DNA of 64,000 nt from UBA6926 sp045562535 (GTDB lineage Bacteria; Chloroflexota; Dehalococcoidia; UBA6926), in contig JBJKVP010000004.1 of the NCBI GenBank assembly GCA_045562535.1, positions 122,735 through 186,734 of the forward strand, written 5' to 3'. Of the stretch, positions 35,302 to 43,436 are shown piece by piece. How positions within the stretch are numbered: the stretch's first letter is position 1; each line of letters opens with the position of its first letter. Below the pieces are notes generated by a model. The model did not search any database. It was not told the DNA's origin and saw nothing but the letters and a program-made list of their open reading frames with translations. The position numbers and the translations under genes are program-made.

Positions 35302-36417
35302 ATGCAAACAGGTTTTATATACAGCGAGGAACTAACAAAGAACATATTGAGAGAAGACCATGTTCTCAGACCAATGAGGCTGAGATTAGTCTACGAATTA
35401 CTCGAATCATATAAGGTATTTTCCAATAAATCAGCACAGATATTAGAGCCGCAAATCGCGACACCTTTCGATTTGATGACCTTTCATTCTAGAGATTATA
35501 TTGAGGCTGTTGCAGCTTTTAGCAAAGGAGAGGATTTAGAACGACAGCATAGATACGGTTTCAGCGACTGGGGAGACAACCCCATATCAGAAGGAATGTA
35601 CGAAGCTGCAGCTCTTGCCGTTGGAGCGTCTTTAACTGGTGTCGATTCCCTTATTGATGGATCAATTGATTTAGCATTCAATGCGGGTGGTGGTTACCAT
35701 CACGCCGCAAGCGATTATGCATCTGGATTCTGTATTTTTAATGATGCAGTAATTGCCATTCAAAAACTCCTACAAAAAGGAGTAGAAAAAATAGCTTATA
35801 TCGATATAGACGCTCATCACGGTGATGGTGTTCAAAACGCTTTTTACCAAACAAATAAGGTAATGACAATCTCAATCCATCAATCCGGAGATACATTGTT
35901 CCCAGGAACTGGGTCAACCGACGAAATAGGAGAAGAAGCCGGAATAGGTTACTCAATCAATTTACCTATGCCACCAAGTACTAATGATGATCTATATTTT
36001 GATGCATTTATGAGTATAGTTCCTCAAATACTAGAGATATATAACCCAGAAATACTAGTAGCCCAATTGGGAATAGACACGCATTTCAATGATCCCCTTT
36101 CCCAAATTTCCCTAACAAGCCACGGACACAACCGTATTGTCAAAGAAATCCTAAATTTAGCCCCAGGCAAAATACTCGCTTTAGGTGGTGGTGGCTATGA
36201 TCTATCTGCAGTAGCTAGAAGTTGGGCTCTAGATTATGCAGCAATGGCTGGAATAGAACTAGCAAACGATGTACCAGAAAAATATGCTCTAGAGTACGGT
36301 ATAAAAACATTGAAAGATACTGAAGTCAATTTTCCAAACGACACCTCTATCAAAGCTGAAGTTCAGCAAAATATAGATAAAATAAGAGAAAATATTTCTA
36401 AGTATATTTCATCGTAG
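35302..36417 (+). CDS. Histone deacetylase-family protein (AcuC-like)
   Basis: A 371-residue zinc-dependent deacylase of the arginase/HDAC superfamily; bacterial members act on acetylated proteins, polyamines or acetoin-related substrates. The full active site is visible: GGGYHHAASDYASGFC with the His pair and Asp, DIDAHHGDGVQ (zinc Asp and His), the second zinc Asp in LGIDTHFNDPL and the Tyr in GGGGYDLS. An LFPGTG loop follows SIHQSG. It starts four bases after the lipoprotein gene, so they are likely read together, though no functional link is obvious. Substrate unknown. Confidence 0.92.
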   Translation: MQTGFIYSEELTKNILREDHVLRPMRLRLVYELLESYKVFSNKSAQILEPQIATPFDLMTFHSRDYIEAVAAFSKGEDLERQHRYGFSDWGDNPISEGMYEAAALAVGASLTGVDSLIDGSIDLAFNAGGGYHHAASDYASGFCIFNDAVIAIQKLLQKGVEKIAYIDIDAHHGDGVQNAFYQTNKVMTISIHQSGDTLFPGTGSTDEIGEEAGIGYSINLPMPPSTNDDLYFDAFMSIVPQILEIYNPEILVAQLGIDTHFNDPLSQISLTSHGHNRIVKEILNLAPGKILALGGGGYDLSAVARSWALDYAAMAGIELANDVPEKYALEYGIKTLKDTEVNFPNDTSIKAEVQQNIDKIRENISKYISS

Positions 36418-36478
36418 TTCATTTTTTGCGAAATCCGTATAATAAAATAACCTAGAATATTAACTTAAGGAGGTAAGA

Positions 36479-37912
36479 GTGTCATCTCCCAATATTGTTT
36501 TTGGTACAGATGGATGGAGAGCAATAATAGGCCAGGATTTTTCATCTCAAAATGTGCAGCTATGTGCCCAGGGTGTGGCAAACTATATTCTTAAAAATAA
36601 CCTGGGATCCAAAGGAATGGTAGTCGGTTACGATACCAGATTTGGTTCGAAAACTTTTGCGAATGATGTAGCACAAGTGTTTGCGGCAAATCAAATACCT
36701 GTGTTTTTATCGAGTAATTTCGCTCCAACTCCAGTTATTAGCTATAACGTAAAACATTTAGAAGCGGCTGGTGCGGTAATAATTACCGCTAGCCACAATG
36801 CTGCCCAATGGAATGGGTTTAAAGTAAAATCTCAGTACGGCGGGTCAGCATCCGTTGATGTAATAAATGAAATTGAGAATAATATTCAGGAAATAGTTTC
36901 CTCTGGTGAATCACCGAAACTGATATCAATCGAACAAGGCAAGACCCTAGCACTTATACAATATTTTGATCCCAAAATAAGTTACCTAGAACATATAACC
37001 AGTATTATCGATTTTGATTTGATCAAGCGATCCCCAATCGATATCGCTGTTGATTCAATGTTTGGAGCAGCTATTGGGTATATAAAAGACATCCTTTCAG
37101 AATACAAAGGAAGAATAGAAGAAATACATTCAATCGAAGATCCTGCGTTCCCCGGACTTTTAAAACCTGAACCAATTGGATCTAATTTAAGAGAATTAAG
37201 AGACACGGTGTTACAAGGAGAATATGAGATAGGTTTGGCAACTGACGGCGATGGAGACCGAATTGGAGTTATAGACAACACCGGAAGATACTTATCCTCT
37301 CTCCAAGTATTTAGCCTATTAACTCATTACTTGTTGAAAACCCAAAAAACAAAAAGCCCCATAATTAAATCGATTACTACATCTAAAATGATCGACAAGC
37401 TTGGCAAACATCACAACACGGAAGTAATAATTTCCCCTGTAGGATTCAAATACCTCGGAGCTCTCTTTATTGAAAATGATGCTTTGATAGCAGGAGAAGA
37501 AAGTGGCGGATTTGCGTTTAAAGGACATATCCCGGAACGCGATGGTATCTTATCAGGCCTATTCCTTATCGAAGCTTTAGCACGAACAAACCAACCTCTT
37601 TCAAATTTATTAGATGAACTTTATCAATTAGTGGGACCGCACCATTACGACCGGCTTGATCTAACATTTCCAGAAGTAGAGCGCTCAAATATTGAGCACA
37701 AGCTTAAAACTAGTAAAGTAAACAGTTTCCTAAATATACCAGTAAGTGATTTCTCAAGCATAGATGGGTATCTTTATACGTTAATCGATGATTCCTGGGT
37801 ACTAGTACGCTTCTCAGGAACAGAACCGTTGTTGCGTATCTATGCAGAATCAAGCTCTATTCAAAATGTAAATAGATTAATTGGTGAAGCCAGAAAATTA
37901 ACTGGAATATAA
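36479..37912 (+). CDS. Phosphoglucomutase/phosphomannomutase family protein
   Basis: Alpha-D-phosphohexomutase, 477 residues in four domains. The active-site serine is in TASHNAAQWNG near residue 105, the Mg-binding loop is DGDGDRIGV near 258, the sugar-binding loop is GEESGGFAF near 340 and the phosphate-binding loop RFSGTEPLLRIYAE is near the C terminus. It interconverts hexose 1- and 6-phosphates; glucose, mannose and glucosamine enzymes cannot be told apart by these motifs. Start is GTG at 36479, supported by a near-perfect AAGGAGGT seven bases upstream. Converges with the ribosomal superoperon. Confidence 0.94.
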   Translation: MSSPNIVFGTDGWRAIIGQDFSSQNVQLCAQGVANYILKNNLGSKGMVVGYDTRFGSKTFANDVAQVFAANQIPVFLSSNFAPTPVISYNVKHLEAAGAVIITASHNAAQWNGFKVKSQYGGSASVDVINEIENNIQEIVSSGESPKLISIEQGKTLALIQYFDPKISYLEHITSIIDFDLIKRSPIDIAVDSMFGAAIGYIKDILSEYKGRIEEIHSIEDPAFPGLLKPEPIGSNLRELRDTVLQGEYEIGLATDGDGDRIGVIDNTGRYLSSLQVFSLLTHYLLKTQKTKSPIIKSITTSKMIDKLGKHHNTEVIISPVGFKYLGALFIENDALIAGEESGGFAFKGHIPERDGILSGLFLIEALARTNQPLSNLLDELYQLVGPHHYDRLDLTFPEVERSNIEHKLKTSKVNSFLNIPVSDFSSIDGYLYTLIDDSWVLVRFSGTEPLLRIYAESSSIQNVNRLIGEARKLTGI

Positions 37913-37935
37913 ACGGAAGTAAATATTAATTGTAC

Positions 37936-38337
37936 CTAACGTTTCGAATATTGTTGGCGCTTCCTTGCCCTAAATAAGCCATACTTCTTACGTTCTTTTT
38001 CACGGGAATCACGCGTTAAAAATCCAGCAGCCTTCAACGCCGATCGAAAATCAGGGTCAAAAGCGAGTAATGCTCGTGATAATCCATGGCGTACCGCCCC
38101 AGCTTGACCTGAAAATCCGCCTCCTATCACATGGACATTCACATTAACTCTCCCAAGCATGCCAGTCACGGTTAATGGCTCCATAACCATTCTTCGATGA
38201 TCTTCAATAGGGAATTTTTTTTCAATACTAACACCATCAACCATAAACAGATTGTTATCCCCAAGAGAAATTCTGACGCGGGCAATAGACCTCTTACGTC
38301 TTCCTGTACCTTGGAAAAATTTATCTGTTTCAGTCAT
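37936..38337 (-). CDS. rpsI: 30S ribosomal protein S9
   Basis: Head protein of the 30S subunit whose C-terminal tail reaches the P-site tRNA. 133 residues; it shows the family pattern FQGTGRRKRSIARVRI at the N terminus, GGGFSGQAGAVRHGLSRAL in the centre and the closing R-x-x-K-K-Y-G-x-x-x-A-R-K-x-x-Q-Y-S-K-R tail that ends with the conserved Lys-Arg. It is the last gene of the superoperon, 22 bases after rplM, as in the common rplM-rpsI pair. Confidence 0.98.
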   Translation of the reverse strand: MTETDKFFQGTGRRKRSIARVRISLGDNNLFMVDGVSIEKKFPIEDHRRMVMEPLTVTGMLGRVNVNVHVIGGGFSGQAGAVRHGLSRALLAFDPDFRSALKAAGFLTRDSREKERKKYGLFRARKRQQYSKR

Positions 38338-38359
38338 TTATTTACTCTTCTTTCTCGGC

Positions 38360-39046
38360 CTAATTTTTGTTAATTATTTCAATAATATCGGCTTTGCGTG
38401 CTTTGCTTGGTATAGTAATTCCTTTGCTATTTGCAAGCTCTTTCAATTTAGGGATCGTTAGATCGGCTAAATTTATTTCTTCTTCTGTTACCTTAGGTTT
38501 TACTTCTGACTTTGGTTCAGCGGATTTTACATCTGCCTGTCTTTGGCGGCGTGTCTTGGGGCGATTAATGTTTGCATCTTTCTTAGAGCCAGACCCTTCA
38601 GATTTCGCTGATTTACCTTGACCAGCCCTAACCTGAGCTTCATGCGGGTGAACTGGGCCAGCGTAGACATGTAGCCTCCGCATAAGTTGTCTTCCTAAAC
38701 TATTGTGTGGAATCATCCCTCTAACAGCATTCTCAATAATTCTTTCTGGAAAGCGAGCCATCATTGCCTTGTACGATACCGCTCTTAATCCTCCTGGGTA
38801 CTGAGTATGTCGATAATAAGTTTTCTGGTCAGCTTTTTGACCTGTAACCCGAATTTTCTCTGCATTAATAACAATCACAAAATCGCCAACAATCATATGT
38901 CTTGTAAAATTGGGTTTGTCTTTACCTCTCAAAATTGTTGCAATTTCTGTCGCTAAACGGCCCAAGGTTTTACCTTCGGCGTCAAGAACTCTCCAATCGC
39001 TATGGATTTCTGAAAGTTTTGGGCTATAAGTTTTAATTTTTGGCAT
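38360..39046 (-). CDS. rplM: 50S ribosomal protein L13 with C-terminal SAP/Rho-N-like extension
   Basis: The first 140 residues are ordinary L13 (WRVLDAEGKTLGRLAT, the RGKDKPNF segment, MIPHNSLGRQLMRRL, VYAGPVHPHEAQ), an early-assembly 50S protein. The family is usually 140-150 residues; here 228. The extra 88 residues are a basic, low-complexity linker (many K/S/E, including RRQRQ), followed by a 35-residue motif DLTIPKLKELANSKG / KARKADIIEIINK that looks like a SAP or Rho-N helix-loop-helix domain, usually nucleic-acid binding. The start overlaps truA by 14 bases. Confidence 0.96.
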   Translation of the reverse strand: MPKIKTYSPKLSEIHSDWRVLDAEGKTLGRLATEIATILRGKDKPNFTRHMIVGDFVIVINAEKIRVTGQKADQKTYYRHTQYPGGLRAVSYKAMMARFPERIIENAVRGMIPHNSLGRQLMRRLHVYAGPVHPHEAQVRAGQGKSAKSEGSGSKKDANINRPKTRRQRQADVKSAEPKSEVKPKVTEEEINLADLTIPKLKELANSKGITIPSKARKADIIEIINKN

Positions 39047-39857
39047 GCTGATTTCTTCCTATTTCAGGGGGGAACCCCTCATATTTAACATTAATTAAAC
39101 ATAATCCTTCGGGAGGCATCATCCAAGTCGCTTCTCCAGGTGCACCATGTATAAGCAATTCTCTAAACTCAGCTACTGAGATTTCTTCAAGGCCTACTTT
39201 TACGAGTGCCCCGATCATTCGCCTTATCTGATGCATTACAAAAGCGCTTGCCTCCATTTCAACCGTTATTATGTCTAGGTGGTTGGTAATACAAACTTTA
39301 TCAAACCTTCTATATGGATCATCTTCTACAACTCCATTACCGGTAAAAGGTCTCACATCTATAAATCCTCTTATGAACTCAATCGCCTCTTTCATCAACT
39401 CAAGATTTAGAGGCGAAGGAACATGAGCTGCACGATCTCTATCAATGGCTGGCCTAGATTTACGATTGATTATTGAATATCTATAAGTACGAGAAACAGC
39501 ACTGTTCCTCACATGGAAATTCGGAGGTGACCAAAAAGCTTTATTTACTACTATATCTTTTGGCAAATGATGATTCATACCTCTCTGATAAGTAAAAAGA
39601 TCTAGATTAGATTTATGGGCAAAACTAACTACTTGCCCAAAAGCATTCACTCCCCTATCGGTGCGACTCGCAGCCGTAACTCTATGGGGTAAATTAGTTA
39701 AATCATGCAACGCATTTTCAAGGCTCATTTGTATGGTAGGTATCGATTCATTTTGCATCTGATATCCGTGATAACGAGCGCCGTCGTACTCCAAAAACAA
39801 AACGACACGGTCATGGCTATTTGATCTCGATATGTTATTTCTTATTGTCTCAACCAT
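39033..39857 (-). CDS. truA: tRNA pseudouridine(38-40) synthase
   Basis: Converts uridines 38-40 of the tRNA anticodon arm to pseudouridine. 274 residues. The catalytic Asp lies in ASRTDRGVNAFGQV; the N-terminal EYDGARYHGYQMQ and C-terminal FVMHQIRRMIGALVKVG motifs are typical. A placement between rplQ and rplM is common in bacteria, so the annotation fits the neighbourhood. The 3' end overlaps rplM by 14 bases; the gap to rplQ is 61 bases. Confidence 0.97.
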   Translation of the reverse strand: MVETIRNNISRSNSHDRVVLFLEYDGARYHGYQMQNESIPTIQMSLENALHDLTNLPHRVTAASRTDRGVNAFGQVVSFAHKSNLDLFTYQRGMNHHLPKDIVVNKAFWSPPNFHVRNSAVSRTYRYSIINRKSRPAIDRDRAAHVPSPLNLELMKEAIEFIRGFIDVRPFTGNGVVEDDPYRRFDKVCITNHLDIITVEMEASAFVMHQIRRMIGALVKVGLEEISVAEFRELLIHGAPGEATWMMPPEGLCLINVKYEGFPPEIGRNQHAKN

Positions 39858-39918
39858 TTTATTTCTTATTTATTAAAACTCTTTCAATTTTTCAATTTAA
39901 GGTAAATCACGTAGTGTA

Positions 39919-40269
39919 TTATACGAGTTCTAGCCGCACCATAGGCGCAGCATCCCCTTTCCTAGGGCCTAGTTTAGTAATCCGAGTATATCCACCTTGA
40001 CGCTCTTCATAACGATCTGAAAGAACATCAAATACTTTAGCTATAGCCTCTTTATCATTTATAAATCTCAAAGCTCTACGTCGAGATGGCAGAGATCCAT
40101 TTTTCCCGAGAGTAATCATTTTCTCTGCAAAACTACGAGCTTCTTTCGCTTTTGGTTCCGTTGTCACGATAGCTTCCCTTATTATCAAATCTCGAGTTAG
40201 ATTACGATACAAAGATAGACGATGAGCTGTTGGGCGACCTAATGTCCTACCAGATACTCGGTGTCTCAT
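39919..40269 (-). CDS. rplQ: 50S ribosomal protein L17
   Basis: Protein near the peptide exit tunnel, 116 residues. Family pattern from the start: MRHRVSGRTLGRPTAHRLSL, then RNLTRDLI, the TTEPKAKEARSFAEKMITL segment, DRYEERQGGYTRITKLGPRKGDAAPMVRLEL. Its ATG overlaps the rpoA stop as ATGA, so translation is coupled with RNA polymerase alpha, the usual alpha-operon arrangement. Confidence 0.98.
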   Translation of the reverse strand: MRHRVSGRTLGRPTAHRLSLYRNLTRDLIIREAIVTTEPKAKEARSFAEKMITLGKNGSLPSRRRALRFINDKEAIAKVFDVLSDRYEERQGGYTRITKLGPRKGDAAPMVRLELV

Positions 40270-41441
40270 TCAGACTCTCCAGACTCGTCATCCGGAGCAA
40301 ACGATCTTGTCGAGAAAGAGGAAATGTCAACCTCTTCCTCGTCATCATTGCCACCGGTCGAATATACAACTCCAGTCGGTTCCACAGAAATTTTATCGTC
40401 GAGCGTTTGATCCTCATCATCTTCTGCCTGCATAAATAATTCGATGAAACGCTTCTTGCGCCATCCTCTAGTAGTAGCTCCATCAATCACTGGAACTCCC
40501 AATTCTTTAAGTTTTCCGATAAGCTCTTGTAAAGAGCGATCTCCGAAATTTCTCAATGCCAGCAATTCCTCAGGGGAATGTTCCAAAACTTCCCCAAGCA
40601 TAGTTAAATTCCCTCTCCTTAGGCTATTTTGGGTTCTCGAAGAAAGTTTCATATCTTCTATCAATAGGCCTCCCATCCCAGGAGGTAGTATATCTGACTC
40701 TTCTTCTTCTTCTTCTTCTTCTGGTTGTGGTAGACCGAGTGAAACAAACGGCCCCAGTTGATCAACCATAATGGCTGCACTCTGTTTGACAGCATCTTCC
40801 GCTGACATTGTGCCATCAGTCCAAATCTCAAGAATTAATCGGTCGTAGTCTGTTACTTGACCCACTCGAGTTGCCTCAACTTGAAAATTAGATCTTTTTA
40901 TAGGAGTAAAAATAGCATCAACTGGCAAAATTCCAATTATTTCAGAATTTTGGTCATCTGCAGGTATGAAACCAGTTCCTGATTCAAAAGAAAACTCCAT
41001 TGAAATTTTTGCCTTATTATTATCCAAATTTAACAATGGGTGTTCAGGATTGACGATTTCAACATCTCCATTAGGTTCAAGATCGCCTGCAGTAATTAGT
41101 CCTGCACGATCTTTAACTTCAAGTCGCAGACTACCTGCATTACCAGAAATAGATTTTAAACGAATACCTTTCACATTGAGCAAGAAATCAATCATATCTT
41201 CTTGAACATTTTTTAAAGTGGAATACTCATGATCCACTCCATCTATACGAACAGAAGTTATCGCTGTCCCTGGGAGAGCGTTCAACAAAACACGCCGTAA
41301 AGCATTACCTAATGTAACGCCAAATCCTTGAGCCAGTGGCTCTATTACAAATCTACCATAGGATTCTGATTCGTCAGAAACAACAATCTTCGGCTGAAGC
41401 CTTTGAGGCTCCGGATCGGGTATATCAGTAGCAAAAGTCAA
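40266..41441 (-). CDS. rpoA: DNA-directed RNA polymerase subunit alpha, with acidic linker and tail
   Basis: Alpha subunit: assembles RNA polymerase and contacts promoter UP elements and activators. The N-terminal domain (about 1-235) has YGRFVIEPLAQGFGVTLGNALRRVLL and GTAITSVRIDGVDHEYS. The C-terminal domain (about 270-335) has RTQNSLRRGNLTMLGEV and LRNFGDRSLQEL. At 391 residues it is clearly longer than the usual 310-330, owing to a poly-Glu linker (eight Glu in a row) and a final 50-residue acidic tail. The start is TTG at 41441, with GGAGG nine bases before it. Confidence 0.97.
   Translation of the reverse strand: MTFATDIPDPEPQRLQPKIVVSDESESYGRFVIEPLAQGFGVTLGNALRRVLLNALPGTAITSVRIDGVDHEYSTLKNVQEDMIDFLLNVKGIRLKSISGNAGSLRLEVKDRAGLITAGDLEPNGDVEIVNPEHPLLNLDNNKAKISMEFSFESGTGFIPADDQNSEIIGILPVDAIFTPIKRSNFQVEATRVGQVTDYDRLILEIWTDGTMSAEDAVKQSAAIMVDQLGPFVSLGLPQPEEEEEEEESDILPPGMGGLLIEDMKLSSRTQNSLRRGNLTMLGEVLEHSPEELLALRNFGDRSLQELIGKLKELGVPVIDGATTRGWRKKRFIELFMQAEDDEDQTLDDKISVEPTGVVYSTGGNDDEEEVDISSFSTRSFAPDDESGESE
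40701..40721 (-). repeat. (GAA)7 trinucleotide run in rpoA linker
   Basis: Seven perfect TTC units on the plus strand (GAA on the coding strand) plus an adjacent GAG encode eight consecutive Glu in the RpoA interdomain linker. Replication slippage here would alter linker length by whole residues without breaking the frame. Confidence 0.95.
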
Positions 41442-41503
41442 CTAAGGTCCTCCAAATTCATTATTAAGTTTCATTGATGATAAAAACATTGATATTGCTC
41501 ATA

Positions 41504-42139
41504 CTATCTGGAATAAAACTCCACTATCAAACGATCATCTATTCTTACATCATTTTCATCTTTTTCTGGTAGGCTGATCATACTACCTTCCATAGATTTA
41601 TCATCTTTTTGTAACCAACTAGGAGCAGTTTTCCTAGTAGCTTGGTGCTCGGATATTTCATGCAAAGTAGAATTCTGAGACCTGGGCATCCAAGTCATTT
41701 TATCTCCAACTTTTACCTGTATAGAAGGAGTTGAAGATCTTCTACCATTCAAAGCAATGTGTCCATGATTTACAATTTGGCGAGCTTCCTTCCTAGAATC
41801 AGCCCAACCCAAACGGAAAATTATATTATCTAAGCGAGTCTCTAATATAGTGAGAAGGTTCTCACCTGTAGGCCCTTTTTGTTTCGCAGCTTTTGCATAA
41901 TGATTTCTAAATTGTGCTTCTCCTACTCCGTAAATATAACGAGCCTTTTGTTTTTCTCTCAAATGAACACCGTATTCGGATAATCTTCTTCTGCGACGAG
42001 TAGGCGACGCAGAACTTCCTGGAGCGGCTCTCCTTCTTTCAATCGCACATTTTGGCGTGTAGCATCTCTCTCCCTTAAGAAAGAGTTTAATACCTTGCCT
42101 TCTACACAATTTACATGATGGACCGGTATATCTTGACAT
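41504..42139 (-). CDS. rpsD: 30S ribosomal protein S4 (zinc-type)
   Basis: Primary 16S rRNA-binding protein that nucleates 30S assembly and helps proofreading. 211 residues. Cys in CKLCRRQG and again in GERCYTPKCAIE make a four-Cys zinc site near the N terminus, so this is the zinc-containing form. The S4 RNA-binding domain is seen as LETRLDNIIFRLGWADSRKEARQIVNHGHIALNG. It lies between rpsK and rpoA, the standard alpha-operon order. The ending (EFYSR) is typical. Confidence 0.98.
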   Translation of the reverse strand: MSRYTGPSCKLCRRQGIKLFLKGERCYTPKCAIERRRAAPGSSASPTRRRRRLSEYGVHLREKQKARYIYGVGEAQFRNHYAKAAKQKGPTGENLLTILETRLDNIIFRLGWADSRKEARQIVNHGHIALNGRRSSTPSIQVKVGDKMTWMPRSQNSTLHEISEHQATRKTAPSWLQKDDKSMEGSMISLPEKDENDVRIDDRLIVEFYSR

Positions 42140-42149
42140 CCATTAACTC

Positions 42150-42542
42150 CTAAACGCGTCTTCTCTTTGGTGGTCTGCATCCGTTATGAGGTATAGGAGT
42201 GATATCCCGTATCGAAGTAACCGTCAAACCGGCTGTCTGCAAAGACCTAATTGCAGCCTCTCTTCCACTCCCAGGGCCTTTTACTCGCACATCAACGTTT
42301 TGTAACCCATGCTCCATAGCAGCACGAGCTGCATCTTCAGCTGCTCTCTGCGCTGCAAAGGCCGTACCTTTTCTTGAACCCTTAAATCCAGCTACGCCAG
42401 CGCTGCCTGTAGCAATAACATTACCTATAGGGTCAGTAAACGTAATTATCGTGTTATTGAAGGTAGCATAAACATAGGCTCGCCCGAACGGGACAGATTT
42501 ACGCTCTCTTCTCCTGGTTCTTCTTCTAGTTTGCCTTGCCAT
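42150..42542 (-). CDS. rpsK: 30S ribosomal protein S11
   Basis: Platform protein of the 30S subunit near the E site and the mRNA exit. 130 residues. Motifs: AYVYATFNNTIITFTDPIGN, then GFKGSRKGTAFAAQRAAEDA and VKGPGSGREAAIRSLQ, ending in TPIPHNGCRPPKRRRV. N terminus unusually rich in Arg (ARQTRRRTRRRERK). Ten bases separate it from rpsD. Confidence 0.98.
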   Translation of the reverse strand: MARQTRRRTRRRERKSVPFGRAYVYATFNNTIITFTDPIGNVIATGSAGVAGFKGSRKGTAFAAQRAAEDAARAAMEHGLQNVDVRVKGPGSGREAAIRSLQTAGLTVTSIRDITPIPHNGCRPPKRRRV

Positions 42543-42620
42543 ATGTACTTAACCTACTCCTGATTAACCTTTTATATACTTTTAAAAATAATACTTATCT
42601 TAAGTCTGGTGAATACGTTT

Positions 42621-42995
42621 TTATACTCTCCGGCCACCTCTAGAGACAGTTTTCCTGACTCCTTTTCGCCCTCTAGCATTAGTTCGGGTTCTCTGACCAT
42701 GTACAGGTAGTCCTGTCCTGTGCCTAACCCCTCTATAAGCTCCAATTTCCACAAGGCGCCTTATGTTCATAGCTATCTCACGCTTTAAATCTCCTTCGAT
42801 TAAATAGCCGCCACGTTCTAGCGCGTCTCGAATTCTCGAGGTCTCATCCTCGCTTAAATCTTTAGTCCTAATATCAGGATCGACGCCTGATCTATCAACA
42901 ATATCTTGAGCTCTCTTCGGGCCAATCCCATAAATATACCTGAGGGCATACGGAATCTTTTTATTATCTGGTATATCAACACCTGCAATACGCAA
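42621..42995 (-). CDS. rpsM: 30S ribosomal protein S13
   Basis: 30S head protein that contacts the 50S subunit (bridge B1) and the P-site tRNA. 124 residues. Pattern: RIAGVDIPDNKKIPYALRYIYGIG, the RAQDIVDRSGVD helix, YLIEGDLKREIAMNIRRL, and the basic tail RGVRHRTGLPVHGQRTRTNARGRKG split over the final 40 residues. A 78-base gap follows before rpsK, larger than most in this operon; I see no gene in it. Confidence 0.98.
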   Translation of the reverse strand: MRIAGVDIPDNKKIPYALRYIYGIGPKRAQDIVDRSGVDPDIRTKDLSEDETSRIRDALERGGYLIEGDLKREIAMNIRRLVEIGAYRGVRHRTGLPVHGQRTRTNARGRKGVRKTVSRGGRRV

Positions 42996-43014
42996 ATTAA
43001 TAAGCTCCTCTCAT

Positions 43015-43128
43015 TTACCCTTGCCTCTGCTTATGTTTCGGGTTCGAGCAAATAATCATGACTCTACGGTGTCGCCTAACCACTCTACAATTGTTACATC
43101 GTACTTTTACAGAAGTAGATACTTTCAT
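43015..43128 (-). CDS. rpmJ: 50S ribosomal protein L36 (zinc-type)
   Basis: A 37-residue protein found by reading the gap between rpsM and infA. It starts MKVSTSVKVRCNNCR and ends NPKHKQRQG. The zinc ligands are Cys11, Cys14, Cys27 and His32, so it is the zinc-binding (C+) form of L36. L36 sits at the L7/L12 stalk base of the 50S subunit. The position infA-rpmJ-rpsM is classic. Stop TAA at 43015-43017. Confidence 0.97.
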   Translation of the reverse strand: MKVSTSVKVRCNNCRVVRRHRRVMIICSNPKHKQRQG

Positions 43129-43144
43129 TAAAAATTATCCTCTT

Positions 43145-43372
43145 TTATCTAAACCTATAGGTCACACGACCTCTTGTAAGATCGTAAGGAGATAGCTCTA
43201 CTAAAACCTTATCGCCAGGTAATATTCTTATAAAATTCAATCTTATCTTCCCAGATGCGTGAGCCAAAACCAGATGTTCATTTGCTAACTCAACTCTAAA
43301 CATTCCATTGGGTAGCGCTTCCTTAACGGTTCCCTCAACCTCAATGATTTCTTTTTTATTTGCTTTAGCCAT
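43145..43372 (-). CDS. infA: Translation initiation factor IF-1
   Basis: Small OB-fold protein that binds the 30S A site during initiation. 75 residues. The pattern IEVEGTVKEALPNGMFRVEL, HLVLAHASGKIRLNFIRILPGDKV and SPYDLTRGRVTYRFR is nearly invariant in bacteria. A short GAGAG precedes the ATG. It lies between map and rpmJ, as in many S10-spc-alpha superoperons. Confidence 0.98.
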   Translation of the reverse strand: MAKANKKEIIEVEGTVKEALPNGMFRVELANEHLVLAHASGKIRLNFIRILPGDKVLVELSPYDLTRGRVTYRFR

Positions 43373-43436
43373 TAAACACTCTCATTTTCTGTGCACGAAC
43401 AGATAGTATGACATATATATTAACTCCAATCTACCC

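Noticed and set aside
42543..42620. Gap between rpsK and rpsM as possible regulatory site
   Set aside because: Only AT-rich spacer; no convincing hairpin, promoter or small ORF.
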